From the IMG/VR virus record IMGVR_UViG_3300014493_000019, positions 1 through 29,958 of that record: a DNA stretch of 29,958 nt, one strand, 5' to 3'. The stretch is from a virus. The first letter of the stretch is position 1; every line of letters begins with the position of its first letter. Positions 6,576-13,977 of the stretch are shown piece by piece. The notes below the pieces were generated by a model, which worked only from the letters and a program-made list of their open reading frames with translations, was not told the origin of the DNA and searched no databases. Position numbers and translations under genes: made by a program.

Positions 6576-7091
6576 ATGGCGTACAAAGACCCTGAAAAGA
6601 AGCGCGCCTATCAGGCGGCGTGGCATGCTGCGCACCGCGAAGAAGAGCGTGCCAAAAGCGCCGAGTATCGCGCCATGTACCCGGACAAGGTGCGCGCGTC
6701 ATGCGCCGCGTACGACGCAGTTCACCGCGAAGAACGGCGCGCGTACGCCGCAGCATTCGCTGCCGCGAATCCAGAGAAAATACGAGCGCGCGCAGCCGCG
6801 TATCGCGGCAGCCATCCAACCGAAGCGAAGGTGGAAAAGTATCTGGTAGACCGCGTCGAGTTGTTGGGGGGTATGTGCCCGAAGTTCAGTGATCCTGGTA
6901 GGCGCGGCGCGCCAGATAGACTCGTGTGCCTACCAGGCCACCCTACATACTTCGTCGAGCTGAAGCGTCCGAAGCTAGGAAAGTTAGACGCGCATCAGAT
7001 TAGGTATCACGCATCACTTCGAGCGGCCGGTCAGAGAGTGTGGGTTATTTGGAGTAGCGAGGGTGTCGATGACTTCTTTGCCGAAATTTAA
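6576..7091 (+). CDS. VRR-NUC domain nuclease with 15-residue repeat N-terminus
   Basis: A 171-residue protein. Residues about 82-171 form a VRR-NUC (PD-(D/E)XK) domain: helix with E83/E87, G111-A-P-D114, then E128-L-K130, Q141 and the end VWVIWSSEGVDDFF. VRR-NUC enzymes are Holliday-junction or flap nucleases, often beside phage helicases; the SNF2-type gene follows with a 23-base overlap. Residues about 17-80 are four near-perfect 15-residue units ending in Tyr or Phe (for example RAMYPDKVRASCAAY, AAANPEKIRARAAAY). The start MAYKDPE and the repeats are shared with the endonuclease VII-like gene at 5631, although the catalytic folds are unrelated. Only a weak ribosome-binding site is visible, so coupling to the upstream gene (one-base gap) is likely. 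Confidence 0.85.
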   Translation: MAYKDPEKKRAYQAAWHAAHREEERAKSAEYRAMYPDKVRASCAAYDAVHREERRAYAAAFAAANPEKIRARAAAYRGSHPTEAKVEKYLVDRVELLGGMCPKFSDPGRRGAPDRLVCLPGHPTYFVELKRPKLGKLDAHQIRYHASLRAAGQRVWVIWSSEGVDDFFAEI

Positions 7092-8460
7092 GCCGCGCGA
7101 CTACCAGCAGATTGGTACGCAGTTCATGATCGACCACCCGCGCTGCATGATCATCGCGGAGCCGGGCATGGGGAAAACCGGCATGACGCTGTCGCTGCTC
7201 GGCGCACTGAAGCTGGTTGGATCCAACTTCCTACCCGCGCTAGTGCTCGCACCGAAGCGTGTAGCTGATGTTGTGTGGGCCGGTGAAGCGAAGAAGTGGT
7301 CGACCTTCAGCGACCTGTCGGTGGTTCAGATCACGGGCACGGAGAAGCAGCGGCTGGAGATACTCAGCGCGCCGCGGTCGGATGTGTACATTTGTAATTA
7401 TGAGCTGGTAGAGTGGCTTGTGAACTTGTGGCCGCAAGAGAAGTGGCCGTTCCGCGTCATCGTCGCCGACGAGTCGAGCCGGTTGAAAGGGTTTCGCCTC
7501 AACAAGGGTACGAAGCGCTCGACCGCGCTCGCGAAGATATCTCAGTTCACAGGTCGATGGATTTGCTTAACTGGAACACCATGTCCGCTGGGGCTCAACG
7601 ATTTGTGGGGTCAATATTATTTTCTGGACCAGGGCCAGCGGCTCAAGCGCTCGTACACAGCGTTCATGGAGGCATACTTCATCGAGAACCAGTACACGAG
7701 ACGGATCACCATGCAGCACGGCGCGGAGGCCGCCATACATGACGCAATCAAAGACATCACCATTGTCTTCCGCGCAGAAGATTGGTTAGATGTAACACAG
7801 CCCCAACTTTTACCCGTAGAGTTCGAGCTGCCGCCGGCCGTCCGCGCGCAGTACAAGCGTATGGAAAAAGAATTCTTTCTGGAGGTCGATGACGCGCAGA
7901 TCGAGGCGGGCACCGCCGCGATCAAGTCCTCGAAGCTGCTGCAAATCTGCGCCGGCAGCATCATAGATACTGAGACAGGAGAGACGCATGAGGTACACGA
8001 CTCCCGGCTGGAAGCGCTCGACGACGTCCTGGAGCAGATTGAACCTGAACCTCTACTGGTTAGTTACTGGTGGAAGTCTGACCCTCCCCGCATCCTGGCG
8101 CATCTGGCTCGCAAGAAAATTCTGGCGCGGGTATACCATGGGAAGCAGGATGAACAAGACTGGAACGCGCGCAAGTTCCGGGTGCTCCTCCTCCAGGAGC
8201 AGAGCGCGTTCGGGCTGAACCTGCACGGACCCTGCCGCGACATTCTGCATTACAGCTACACCTGGAGCGCGGAGCTGTGGCAGCAGATGGTGGAGAGGGT
8301 CGGCCCAGCGCGCCAGGCCCAGGCTGGTAAAAAGGCGGCGGTTCGTGTATGGTATGCCGTAGCGAAAGGTACTGTCGATCAGGACGTGATCGACAGCAAT
8401 TTTGGAAAGATAACCGTAGAGCAGGCGTTGAAGCGCGCCCGCGCGAGGAGCAGACAATGA
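7069..8460 (+). CDS. SNF2-type DEAD/DEAH-box helicase or translocase
   Basis: A 463-residue SF2 ATPase. The ATG at 7069 is chosen over a GTG at 7063 because GAGGG (7059-7063) then has proper spacing. The Walker A motif is A30-E-P-G-M-G-K36-T37 and motif II is V-A-D134-E135-S-S, the SNF2-like variant of DEAH. Motif III appears as LTGTPCPLGLNDLWGQYYFLD. The C-terminal RecA-like lobe contains the region QQMVERVGPARQAQAGKK, where motif VI arginines are expected. Such phage proteins move on duplex or branched DNA and support replication, recombination or repair, and often sit next to a VRR-NUC nuclease as here. The ends overlap both neighbours, showing tight translational linkage. Confidence 0.9.
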   Translation: MTSLPKFKPRDYQQIGTQFMIDHPRCMIIAEPGMGKTGMTLSLLGALKLVGSNFLPALVLAPKRVADVVWAGEAKKWSTFSDLSVVQITGTEKQRLEILSAPRSDVYICNYELVEWLVNLWPQEKWPFRVIVADESSRLKGFRLNKGTKRSTALAKISQFTGRWICLTGTPCPLGLNDLWGQYYFLDQGQRLKRSYTAFMEAYFIENQYTRRITMQHGAEAAIHDAIKDITIVFRAEDWLDVTQPQLLPVEFELPPAVRAQYKRMEKEFFLEVDDAQIEAGTAAIKSSKLLQICAGSIIDTETGETHEVHDSRLEALDDVLEQIEPEPLLVSYWWKSDPPRILAHLARKKILARVYHGKQDEQDWNARKFRVLLLQEQSAFGLNLHGPCRDILHYSYTWSAELWQQMVERVGPARQAQAGKKAAVRVWYAVAKGTVDQDVIDSNFGKITVEQALKRARARSRQ

Positions 8461-10109
8461 GAACGACGGAACTTAGGCCCAGCTGTCCGAAGTGTGGGCG
8501 CGTGATGATTCACGGGAAAGATACGCGCGGCAAGCACCGCTGGGTGTGCAGACCGGGCAAGGTGCATTGCTATTCAACCGTAGGAGATCCAAACGTGACG
8601 AAGAAACAGGATGGCTCGACACAGCGGAAAGGGTCGCCGCCGAAGTTTAAGCGACCGCTCGACTCAAAGATTTTCGTTGTCACGGCCGCGCAGAACGCGA
8701 CACCGCTGCACGACGCGTTTTGGGCATCGCTCCTGCAGTATTGCGAATTCCGCGACGCGGAGCTGATGGTGATCCCGATCCGGTACAAGAACGCGACATC
8801 GCGCTGGACGGAGTCGCAGGCGAACGCGGAGTGGTGGCTGGACCGTCCGGCGCTGCCGTACGAGGTCGCGCAGCCGGAGAACGAGACGGAGGAGCAATAC
8901 TACGCTCGCGTCTACCCGAACCGGAAATACCTGTGGAACGTCCGCAAGGATCTCAACAAGAACATCACCGTGCTAGGCGACATCAAGGTGCAACCGACCG
9001 CGGTGAGCCCGCTGACCGGCTTCGAAGGCATCACGCACGGCGAGTCCGGCATCCTGGGGCACACGAAGCTGCAGCTCAAGGTGGTCGCGACCCCGAGCGG
9101 CAAGTACCCGAAGATCCTAACGACGACCGGCGCCTGCACCGTGAAGAACTACACCGACACACGCGCCGGCAAGCTGGGCGAGTTCCATCACACGCTCGCC
9201 GCGGTGGTGGTTGAGGTCGATGGTCCGCGCTTTCATCTTCGGCAGATCAACGCGAAGAGCGACGGCACGTTCTACGATCTGGACTATCTGTACGATGGCT
9301 CTAAGCGCAAGCCGGTGCAGTACCAGGGCCTGCCGGCCATCGTGATGGGCGACACGCACGTCGAAGGCATCGACCCAGCGGTCGAGCGCGCGACGTTTGG
9401 CGACATTATCCCGTTCTTCCAGCCGAAGACCCTCTATTGGCACGATCTGGAGGACGGCGGTAGCGTGAATCACTGGGCGCAAAAGAACCCGTTCGTTACG
9501 GGCGCACGGCACTTCGCGCATCAGGATTCAGCGTCGGAGGAGTTCTACAACGCGCTCGCGTTTGTCAGCGAGCGCACGCCAGAGGGCACCCAGTCGCGCA
9601 TCGTGGCATCTAACCACAACGATTGGCTCCATCGCTGGATCCTGGAGCGAGACTGGAAGACGCTGTCGCCGAGGGACCGCGGCTTCTATCTCAAGGTGGC
9701 GAGCAAGCTGTATGAACAGTCAAAGCTACTCACGGGCGACGATGCTGAGAAGCTAAACGCTTTCATTCTGCTCGCGAAGGAACACTTTGCCAATGTCCCG
9801 AACGTCAAGGTGCTCGACTACGAAGAGAGCAGCGTGGTCGAGGGCGTAGAGTGCGGCATGCACGGGCACTATGGCCCGAACGGATCGCGCGGCAGTGCTC
9901 GCAACATGCGACGCATCGGCGTGAAGTTGATCATCGGGCACTCGCATACTCCGGCCATTGAGGAGGGCTGCTACCAGGTTGGAACCTCGACTAAGTTAAG
10001 TCGCGGCTACACGCACGGCCCGAGCAGCTGGCTGAACACGCACTGCTTGATTTATCCGAACGGCAAGCGCACTCTGATAAATGTCATTGATGGAAAATGG
10101 AGGCTTTAA
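8457..10109 (+). CDS. Zinc-ribbon metallophosphoesterase, T5 A1-like
   Basis: A 550-residue protein starting at an ATG that overlaps the helicase stop, with AGGAG at 8446-8450. The N-terminus has a zinc ribbon (CPKCG, then WVC and HC, residues about 9-38). The C-terminal half carries the calcineurin-like metallophosphoesterase signature: G-D299-T-H301, S-N386-H387-N-D389, H469-G-H471 and G494-H495-S-H497. The overall pattern resembles the A1 family of phage T5, which is linked to early host DNA degradation. By analogy it may be a DNase or phosphodiesterase used in host takeover; this is inference. A second strong start exists inside: AGGAG at 8582-8586 before an in-frame GTG at 8595 would make a 504-residue form without the zinc ribbon. 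Either or both forms may be made. Confidence 0.75.
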   Translation: MRTTELRPSCPKCGRVMIHGKDTRGKHRWVCRPGKVHCYSTVGDPNVTKKQDGSTQRKGSPPKFKRPLDSKIFVVTAAQNATPLHDAFWASLLQYCEFRDAELMVIPIRYKNATSRWTESQANAEWWLDRPALPYEVAQPENETEEQYYARVYPNRKYLWNVRKDLNKNITVLGDIKVQPTAVSPLTGFEGITHGESGILGHTKLQLKVVATPSGKYPKILTTTGACTVKNYTDTRAGKLGEFHHTLAAVVVEVDGPRFHLRQINAKSDGTFYDLDYLYDGSKRKPVQYQGLPAIVMGDTHVEGIDPAVERATFGDIIPFFQPKTLYWHDLEDGGSVNHWAQKNPFVTGARHFAHQDSASEEFYNALAFVSERTPEGTQSRIVASNHNDWLHRWILERDWKTLSPRDRGFYLKVASKLYEQSKLLTGDDAEKLNAFILLAKEHFANVPNVKVLDYEESSVVEGVECGMHGHYGPNGSRGSARNMRRIGVKLIIGHSHTPAIEEGCYQVGTSTKLSRGYTHGPSSWLNTHCLIYPNGKRTLINVIDGKWRL

Positions 10110-10112
10110 CAT

Positions 10113-10256
10113 ATGCGCTGGATCCTGGTTTGGTGGATCATCCACCCGCACCATTCGCAGGTGATACATCGTGAGGTGTACGCCACCCAAGAAGAGTGCG
10201 TGAAGACCGAATTCATTCTTCCGGCGAACAGCCGGCATCACTGCAGCGTGGAGTAA
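10113..10256 (+). CDS. Very small Trp/His-rich protein
   Basis: A 47-residue protein between two well-supported genes, with GGAGG at 10099-10103 ahead of the ATG. It begins with a hydrophobic Trp-rich stretch (MRWILVWWII), followed by His-rich and polar residues. It contains two cysteines (C29 and C44), with His next to the second. The pattern resembles small phage proteins with a short membrane-associated N-terminus. The tight fit between neighbours (3 bases after the upstream stop, 7 before the next ATG) supports it being real. Function unknown. Confidence 0.55.
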   Translation: MRWILVWWIIHPHHSQVIHREVYATQEECVKTEFILPANSRHHCSVE

Positions 10257-10263
10257 CTTGGAA

Positions 10264-10704
10264 ATGATGAAGATCTATTTGGCCGGACCGATGTCCGGTA
10301 TTCCGCAGTTCAACTTCCCGGCGTTCTTCGCCGCGGCCGATCAGCTGCGCGCTGCCGGCTTTGATGTCGTCTCGCCCGCGGAGATCGATAACTCCGAGGA
10401 TAAAGGCGCCGCGCTCGCGTCCCCGGACGGCGACAATCGCAACCTCACATCGATGAACAACAAGACGTGGGGTGACTTTCTGGCGCGTGACGTGAAGCTG
10501 CTAGCCGACACCGGCATCCAGGGGGTTGTGTTCTTGCCGAACTGGCAGAATTCGAAGGGCGCGAAGCTCGAAGCGCTCGTCGGCCTGCTCCAGGGCTTCA
10601 AGTTTTGGGAGTACGAGGATGGGGCCGCGCTCAGGATTACCTCTCGGAGTGTGATCGATGCGATCAGCGATGCGATCCGGCCGAACCTAAAGGACAGCGT
10701 ATGA
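10264..10704 (+). CDS. DUF4406-family nucleoside deoxyribosyltransferase-like protein
   Basis: A 146-residue protein (ATG at 10264 or 10267; a TTG at 10258 is also possible, and the ribosome-binding site is weak). The N-terminus KIYLAGPMSGIPQFNFPAF is the hallmark of DUF4406. It forms a Rossmann-like fold related to nucleoside 2-deoxyribosyltransferases and to other enzymes that cleave N-glycosidic bonds. Later elements are WGDFLARDVKLL (about 69-80) and GVVFLPNWQNSKGAKLEALVG, where an Asp and a Glu sit at the usual active-site positions. The family is common in phages and is presumed to act on nucleotides or modified bases. It neighbours a dATP/dGTP diphosphohydrolase-like gene, which supports a nucleotide-pool role. 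The reaction is not established. Confidence 0.8.
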   Translation: MMKIYLAGPMSGIPQFNFPAFFAAADQLRAAGFDVVSPAEIDNSEDKGAALASPDGDNRNLTSMNNKTWGDFLARDVKLLADTGIQGVVFLPNWQNSKGAKLEALVGLLQGFKFWEYEDGAALRITSRSVIDAISDAIRPNLKDSV

Positions 10705-11108
10705 GCCTGTTCCCGGATAACGACAAGCTGCGTAAGATGCTGCCGATCTGGAAGTATCTCACGGGCTACTTCCCGAAGGCGCACCGCGAGGTGACGAAGG
10801 TCTGCGTCGTGAACAACGTGCGCTATAACCCTGACCGCGAACCGGCGGACATCAACTGGGACCGCGGCAAGAGCACGGACCAGCTCGGCAGCGGCGCGCG
10901 GCACATGCTCGAAGCCGCAGTCGACGGCAAGGTGTTCGAGATGGTGCCGCCGGAAGTGGCGAAGCTCACGGGCATCGAGAAGGTGTACGTGCTGGCCGAG
11001 GCTATGTGGCGCATAGGTGCGGAGCTGGAGCTGACCATTGAGCGCGAGGAAGCTAAGGCGACGTTCGAGCTGAACGACGACGACCGCTTCCCCTTGAACC
11101 AGGAGTAG
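10701..11108 (+). CDS. dATP/dGTP diphosphohydrolase-like protein (DUF5664 type)
   Basis: A 135-residue protein starting in an ATGA overlap, with AAGGA 7 bases upstream. The pattern YFPKAHREV, then YNPDRE...NWDRGKSTDQLGSGARHML, then VYVLAEAMWRIGAEL, fits the DUF5664 family. This family is annotated as dATP/dGTP diphosphohydrolase with an all-alpha MazG-like fold that binds metal through acidic and His residues. Such enzymes reduce purine dNTP pools. In some phages MazG-like enzymes accompany purine-base replacement (MazZ with PurZ), but no PurZ is present in this window. The acidic/His residue set is not fully clear here, so activity is uncertain. Confidence 0.65.
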   Translation: MSLFPDNDKLRKMLPIWKYLTGYFPKAHREVTKVCVVNNVRYNPDREPADINWDRGKSTDQLGSGARHMLEAAVDGKVFEMVPPEVAKLTGIEKVYVLAEAMWRIGAELELTIEREEAKATFELNDDDRFPLNQE

Positions 11109-11114
11109 AACCCC

Positions 11115-11648
11115 ATGTTCGACAAGCTGATCGACATCCTTCGAGAGATCTGGAGCGAGCTGATCCCGATAGAGATCGTCCCTCCATACAACGGAGGCGT
11201 TCAGCTGCGGATGGGGAAGCTGCTGCGCGTGCTCGACGGCGGGAAGTGGTACTGGAAGATCCCATTCGCGGACCATATGGTGACTGACCATGTGGTGCCG
11301 CGTACGGAGCGGCTTACCGGGCTCGCCACGACGACGGTCGATGGGAAAGCGATTGGGTTCGATGCGGTGATCACGTACCGCATCCACAACGTGCAGACGG
11401 CGCTACTCGATGTCGTTGACCTGAAGGACGCCATCGCAGACAGCTGTGCCGGCATCATCGGCACGACGCTGAGCAACTGCTCATGGAGTGCTATCGTGCA
11501 CGGGGAGACCAGCGATGCGTTGACCGCCGAGTGCCGTAAGCGCGGTTGGAAGTGGGGAGTTGAGATTCAGCTGGTGCAGCTGACCGGCGTTGCGCCAGTG
11601 AAGAATTTGCGCGTGTCTCTGAGCGGACACGCGCATCTACCTGTTTGA
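11115..11648 (+). CDS. SPFH/Band 7 (stomatin-like) domain protein
   Basis: A 177-residue protein with AGGAG at 11100-11104 before the ATG. Residues about 26-170 match the SPFH/Band 7 fold: an N-terminal beta segment (GGVQLRMGKLLRVLDGGKWYWKIPF), the strand pair TTTVDGKAIGFDAVITYRI, a helix (ALLDVVDLKDAIADSC) and the closing VQLTGVAPVKNLRV. SPFH proteins form ring or cage assemblies on membranes and control proteases or lipid domains (HflK/HflC, stomatins). This copy is short and has no clear N-terminal transmembrane helix, though residues 5-22 are amphipathic. A phage version could interfere with host FtsH-HflKC or organise membrane sites; that is speculation. It is the last gene before the terminator. 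Confidence 0.75.
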   Translation: MFDKLIDILREIWSELIPIEIVPPYNGGVQLRMGKLLRVLDGGKWYWKIPFADHMVTDHVVPRTERLTGLATTTVDGKAIGFDAVITYRIHNVQTALLDVVDLKDAIADSCAGIIGTTLSNCSWSAIVHGETSDALTAECRKRGWKWGVEIQLVQLTGVAPVKNLRVSLSGHAHLPV

Positions 11649-11670
11649 GCGGTGAGGAGTGGAGACTTTG

Positions 11671-11695
11671 GGGGCGCTTTGGCGCCCCTCTTTTT
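11671..11695 (+). terminator. Intrinsic terminator of the + strand arm
   Basis: GGGGCGC (11671-11677) pairs with GCGCCCC (11682-11688) around a TTTG loop and is followed by TCTTTTT. It lies 22 bases after the SPFH gene. On the opposite strand no U-tract follows, so it stops the + strand transcript. The T-run overlaps the last codon of the convergent fibre gene, showing how tightly the two arms meet. Confidence 0.9.
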
Positions 11696-13976
11696 ATGTG
11701 TAGTAGAACACGGCGGCGCCCGCGTTGCCCGCCAAGCCAGAAGTGTTCGAGAGATCGTACCCTCCATCACCACCGTAGTTGATGTAGCCATTGTTGACGC
11801 CTGTCGGCGTGTGGCCGCCCTGCGAGTACGAGCCCAAGCTGTTACCGTTCGCGCCGGCCGTGCCGGTCGTGTTCGCCTGGTTACCGCCGGACGCGGTCGC
11901 GCCAGCCGTCCCGCTGCCTGGTGAATAGACACTGCCGCTGAACTGCGCACCCTGTGCGCCCGTGCTGCCGTTCGCCGTCATCGTGGTGATGGTCAAGGTG
12001 CCAGATGATACCGTGCTAGCGCTCGCGTTGCCGCCAGGGCTCGCGTTCGCAGCACCAGCGCCAGCGCCGCCACCACCGCCAGCTGCCAGCGTGTAGGTCA
12101 TCGTCTTGCCAGCTGTGCAAGCATAGGAGCTGCGCGAGTACCCGCCGCCGCCCGCCGCACCACCGCCGTAGCCCGCGTTGCCGCCGCCACCGCCGCCGCC
12201 CGCACCGAACAGTTCTATCTGTACGTTGCTGGTACCGCTCGGTGCAGTCTCAGTCGCTCCAGCCGCCGCCGACGTGTAGGCGTGAATCACCGTTAGACCG
12301 GACACCGTGAGAGCAATCGAGCCGGCGCCCAGCACTGGCGTGCCGGTGTTGCTGCTCGATATCTGATACGTGCCGTTGACCGTCACGGAACCTACGTAGG
12401 TGCCGCTGTAGCCGGAGAGGCCGATGGTGAGCCCGGAGTTCGTGATGTTGGTCCACGAGCCCTGCGCCGCAGTGAAGTTCACGCCGCTCTGGCCGCTCGT
12501 GCGCGTGATGTCGATCCAATAACCGGAACCCACGTTCGAGGTCGTTGGCGAGTACCAGTTAGAGGTGGCGACACCGTTCAGCGTCGCCGTGCCGTTCGCC
12601 GCGAGGTTCAGCGGCGATGTACCAGTCCAGTTCGGCGATTGAATCGGCGAGCCGTTGATCGTGATCGTACCAGAGCCCAGCACGACCGTGCCAGCGGAGT
12701 CGCTGGAGATCTGATAGGTGCCGGTGACGAAGTTCGTCGGCGTGCCCGTTCCCGTGATGCCTATGCTGATGCCGCCAGCCGAGATGAGGACCGGCGTGCC
12801 AGTGCCAGCGCTGAAGCTGTATCCCGCGGTGCCGCCCGTCTGCGTGATAAGCAGATAGTAGCTCGCGCCGATGCTCGCGGTGGTCGGTGCGTACCAGTTC
12901 GACGCGGAAACGCCGTTGACCGTCGCCGTGCCGTTGCCGGCATAGACGACAGGCGTTACGCCGTTGTAGGTCGGGCTCTGCACGCCATTGTTATTCGACA
13001 ATGTTATGGTGCCGGTCGCCACAATCGGCGATCCGCTGATGCTCGACGAGAGCGTGTACGTGCCAGTGATCGTCGCCTGCGCGTTTGAGGTGATCGTCAG
13101 GCCGCCGCTCGTGATGTTCGCATACGAGCCGTTCGCCGCGCTGAACTGCACGCCGGACAGACCGCTCGTCTTCGTGATCTTGATGTAATAGCCGGCACCG
13201 ATACCTACCGTGGTCGGCGAGAACCAGTTGCCAGGAGTGGCAGTGCCGCCGACGACTGTGGTGAGACCATTGCCGCCGAACGTGACCGAGCTTGCGACTA
13301 TGATCTCGCCAACCGCTGTCGGGTTCGGGGTGTACGGGGTGAAGTTGTTGCCGTGCCAGATCGGCGTGTAATACTGCACGCCATCGCAGGTTATCGGCAG
13401 CCAGCCGGCGGGCGATGATGTCGCCGTGCCAGGCTTGTTGGTGGCCGTGAACGTCGCAGTCTGCGCACCAGTGGTCGCCGAGCTGTTGATGATTATCGCA
13501 GAGTTACCAGGGAGCGTGCCGATCACTTCGAGCGCAGCGGTGCCGAGTACGCCCGCGTTGATCGTGAGCGTGACGCCAGTGCCACCCGTGTTCGGTGCAT
13601 CGAGAGTAAACTCGCCCGTCGGCGCGATCTGGAAGCCGTAAGCGCTCAGCGAGGAGGTGCCCACCGTCGACAGCTGCGAGGAATATGGATCCTGCTGCCA
13701 CTGCTGCACGCCGGCACTGTTGAAGAACCGCACGCGATAGATGATCGACGGGTCGAGATAGATCGGGGGGAACCGGCCGTACGCATCGGAGGTGACGCGA
13801 CCAGTGTTCGAGAACGGCGTCGTCAGCGTGCCATTCGTATAGACGTTGGTCAGCGTGTTGCCACCCGACAAAGAGAACAGGTAGTACGAATTCGCAAACG
13901 TAGGCGTCAGATCGACCTGCGCCTCGCGATATGGCATGCCTTCAACAGCGCGGCCAGAGACGGTCGGGTAGCTCAC
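11694..13976 (-). CDS. Tail fibre / receptor-binding protein with three repeats and glycine-rich tip
   Basis: A 760-residue virion protein whose GTG start is one base after the upstream stop (TAA-C-GTG), so translation is probably coupled. Residues 1-205 are an adaptor domain homologous to the whole neighbouring 206-residue protein. Residues about 232-565 contain three repeats of about 110 residues with the anchor [GS]NW[FY]xPTT at residues 249-255, 359-365 and 472-478. Each repeat ends in a TGTYxISS...G[ST]I pattern; a beta-rich shaft is likely. Residues about 585-760 are extremely glycine-rich (GAGGGGGGG, GGGAAGGGG) with short strands, like glycine-rich tip domains of phage adhesins that bind host receptors. 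The protein should sit at the outer end of the tail and set host range. It ends at the convergent terminator. Confidence 0.82.
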   Translation of the reverse strand: MSYPTVSGRAVEGMPYREAQVDLTPTFANSYYLFSLSGGNTLTNVYTNGTLTTPFSNTGRVTSDAYGRFPPIYLDPSIIYRVRFFNSAGVQQWQQDPYSSQLSTVGTSSLSAYGFQIAPTGEFTLDAPNTGGTGVTLTINAGVLGTAALEVIGTLPGNSAIIINSSATTGAQTATFTATNKPGTATSSPAGWLPITCDGVQYYTPIWHGNNFTPYTPNPTAVGEIIVASSVTFGGNGLTTVVGGTATPGNWFSPTTVGIGAGYYIKITKTSGLSGVQFSAANGSYANITSGGLTITSNAQATITGTYTLSSSISGSPIVATGTITLSNNNGVQSPTYNGVTPVVYAGNGTATVNGVSASNWYAPTTASIGASYYLLITQTGGTAGYSFSAGTGTPVLISAGGISIGITGTGTPTNFVTGTYQISSDSAGTVVLGSGTITINGSPIQSPNWTGTSPLNLAANGTATLNGVATSNWYSPTTSNVGSGYWIDITRTSGQSGVNFTAAQGSWTNITNSGLTIGLSGYSGTYVGSVTVNGTYQISSSNTGTPVLGAGSIALTVSGLTVIHAYTSAAAGATETAPSGTSNVQIELFGAGGGGGGGNAGYGGGAAGGGGYSRSSYACTAGKTMTYTLAAGGGGGAGAGAANASPGGNASASTVSSGTLTITTMTANGSTGAQGAQFSGSVYSPGSGTAGATASGGNQANTTGTAGANGNSLGSYSQGGHTPTGVNNGYINYGGDGGYDLSNTSGLAGNAGAAVFYYT
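12282..13283 (-). repeat. Three tandem repeats of about 110 residues in the fibre shaft
   Basis: Unit anchors are N250-W-F-S-P-T-T, N360-W-Y-A-P-T-T and N473-W-Y-S-P-T-T, 110 and 113 residues apart. Each is followed by a G-x-G/S-Y-Y/W strand, a T-x-[ST]-G-x-[ST]-G block, and a closing TGTY or NGTY strand. Units 2 and 3 are closer to each other (both have TGT/NGTYQISS and VLGxGxI). Boundaries are approximate. Repeat number may vary among relatives and set fibre length. Confidence 0.75.
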
Positions 13977-13977
13977 G

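Noticed and set aside
10341-11387. 348-codon - strand open frame across three + strand genes
   Set aside because: It spans several genes with recognised families on the other strand, which only a chance shadow frame would do.
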